DNA of 64,000 nucleotides from Macrocystis pyrifera (taxonomy: Eukaryota > Sar > Phaeophyceae > Laminariales > Laminariaceae): NCBI GenBank assembly GCA_031763025.1, contig JASSKH010000024.1:7010523-7074522 (forward strand). Direction: 5' to 3'. Shown here one piece after another: positions 63,199-64,000 of this stretch (position 1 is its first letter; each line of letters opens with the position of its first letter). Under the pieces are notes generated by a model. It made no database searches. It saw only the letters and a list, made by a program, of their open reading frames with translations, and was not told where the DNA came from. The position numbers and the translations under genes were made by a program.

Positions 63199-64000
63199 GT
63201 GCGTTTATCTTGTACCTGGTATCATACACGCCAAGTATTTTTGTAGTCGAACCCAATACGAGTACTCGCACTACCGGTAACTTTTTAGGACGGCACCCAT
63301 GTTTTGGGAGAGACACTATTAATATTAGTACTTGGAATATTAGGATGGGATACTTTTCGTGCAGTGCTCAATGGCGGAGGTCCTTACTTGCCGTATATGT
63401 AATCCCGCTATTTGATTAATAGTACGGCGGTATATACAACGGCAGCAACGCTCCGGACGCAAATGTAAGGACAGTATATACATTAATACTAATATAAAAC
63501 CGTCATTACATTTCCTTCCAGAGAATTCGTAGTAGCTCGGACCAGCAGTTTTGCTCCATCAAATAAGGACAAGAAATACACCAGGTAGGGGAACTGCTGT
63601 GTGCACCCAATACCAGACAGCAGCAATACAACCAGTGTCCGTGCCGATTCTTCAATCCTACACGTACGTACAAACAAACTGTTGACAGCAGCAGCTAGTT
63701 CAACTGGTTCAAGCGTGCAAACAGACCGGTATGCAATGGAAAGTGCAGCACAGCAAGCATTTCACCGCCTGTCCCTCTCTCCTCTCGTTTCTAAGAGCAT
63801 GATTCGACGCGTTATCAAAGAAAGATAATAAACATTACATCATCAGCCAGCCGACGTACAGTCAACTGCTGCTGCAACTGGAAGGTGTTGAGCCGCTCGT
63901 GTGTTCGGTATGATACATAATCATACCTTATCACGCGACGTGCTGCAGTTGCCCGTATACATGTATTAAGAATGTGTGCACAGCGTGCCAGGCACATTGG
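63199..64000. other. probable intron of the phosphatase-like gene
   Basis: No continuation exon found before the edge. Contains a GTCCGTGCCGATTCTTCAAT repeat scrap (63625-63662) and a TACCTGGTATCA motif at 63218. Confidence 0.4.

Overview
The window is nuclear DNA from a eukaryote with very large, repeat-filled introns. My best guess is a stramenopile, probably a brown alga. This is inference from spliced GT-AG genes with kilobase introns, a tightly spaced divergent gene pair, TTAGGG-type motifs and a mix of Ty3/gypsy, non-LTR, SINE and MITE repeats. Nothing in the sequence names the species.

Three protein genes can be supported by joining exons in phase. (1) An OTU1/YOD1-type ubiquitin thioesterase lies on the minus strand from 40593 to 7799. 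It has eight coding exons totalling 1326 nt (441 aa) spread over 32.8 kb. The order is UBX-like domain, Ala/Pro linker, UBA-like domain, OTU protease, C2H2 zinc finger. (2) A Kelch-repeat protein lies on the plus strand from 40900 to 58474, with five coding exons totalling 1362 nt (453 aa). The two start codons are only 306 bp apart and the genes point away from each other, so they probably share a bidirectional promoter. (3) A CTD-phosphatase-like (FCP1/SCP/Dullard family) gene begins at about 61564 on the plus strand and runs off the right edge. It is Gln/Asn-rich and its frame breaks at two G homopolymers.

The rest is mostly mobile DNA. Positions 1-2252 hold the 3' part of a Ty3/gypsy chromovirus (RNase H end, integrase, chromodomain, possible LTR). 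A TA-inserting hairpin MITE of about 105 bp is present in more than 20 copies, three of them nested at the same internal TA. A 5'-truncated LINE (54.0-56.9 kb) and a roughly 520-bp SINE share about 70 bp of 3' end and both finish in GAGTAC followed by a run of C. Their copies are strung head to tail through C-runs. A tRNA-headed SINE, foldback elements, an element with 235-bp inverted ends and several minor families are also present. At 19.8-27.2 kb sit two copies of a 3.2-4.1 kb unit carrying decayed cysteine-rich coding exons and CTG-rich tandem modules; the second copy has split a MITE without duplicating target bases.

Layout: 1-2.3 kb Ty3 element; 2.3-7.8 kb MITEs and simple repeats downstream of OTU1; 7.8-40.6 kb OTU1 (introns 4 and 1 are 12.7 and 8.9 kb); 40.9-58.5 kb Kelch gene (LINE in its third intron); 58.5-61.5 kb repeat-bearing spacer; 61.6-63.2 kb phosphatase-like gene, then unassigned sequence to the edge.
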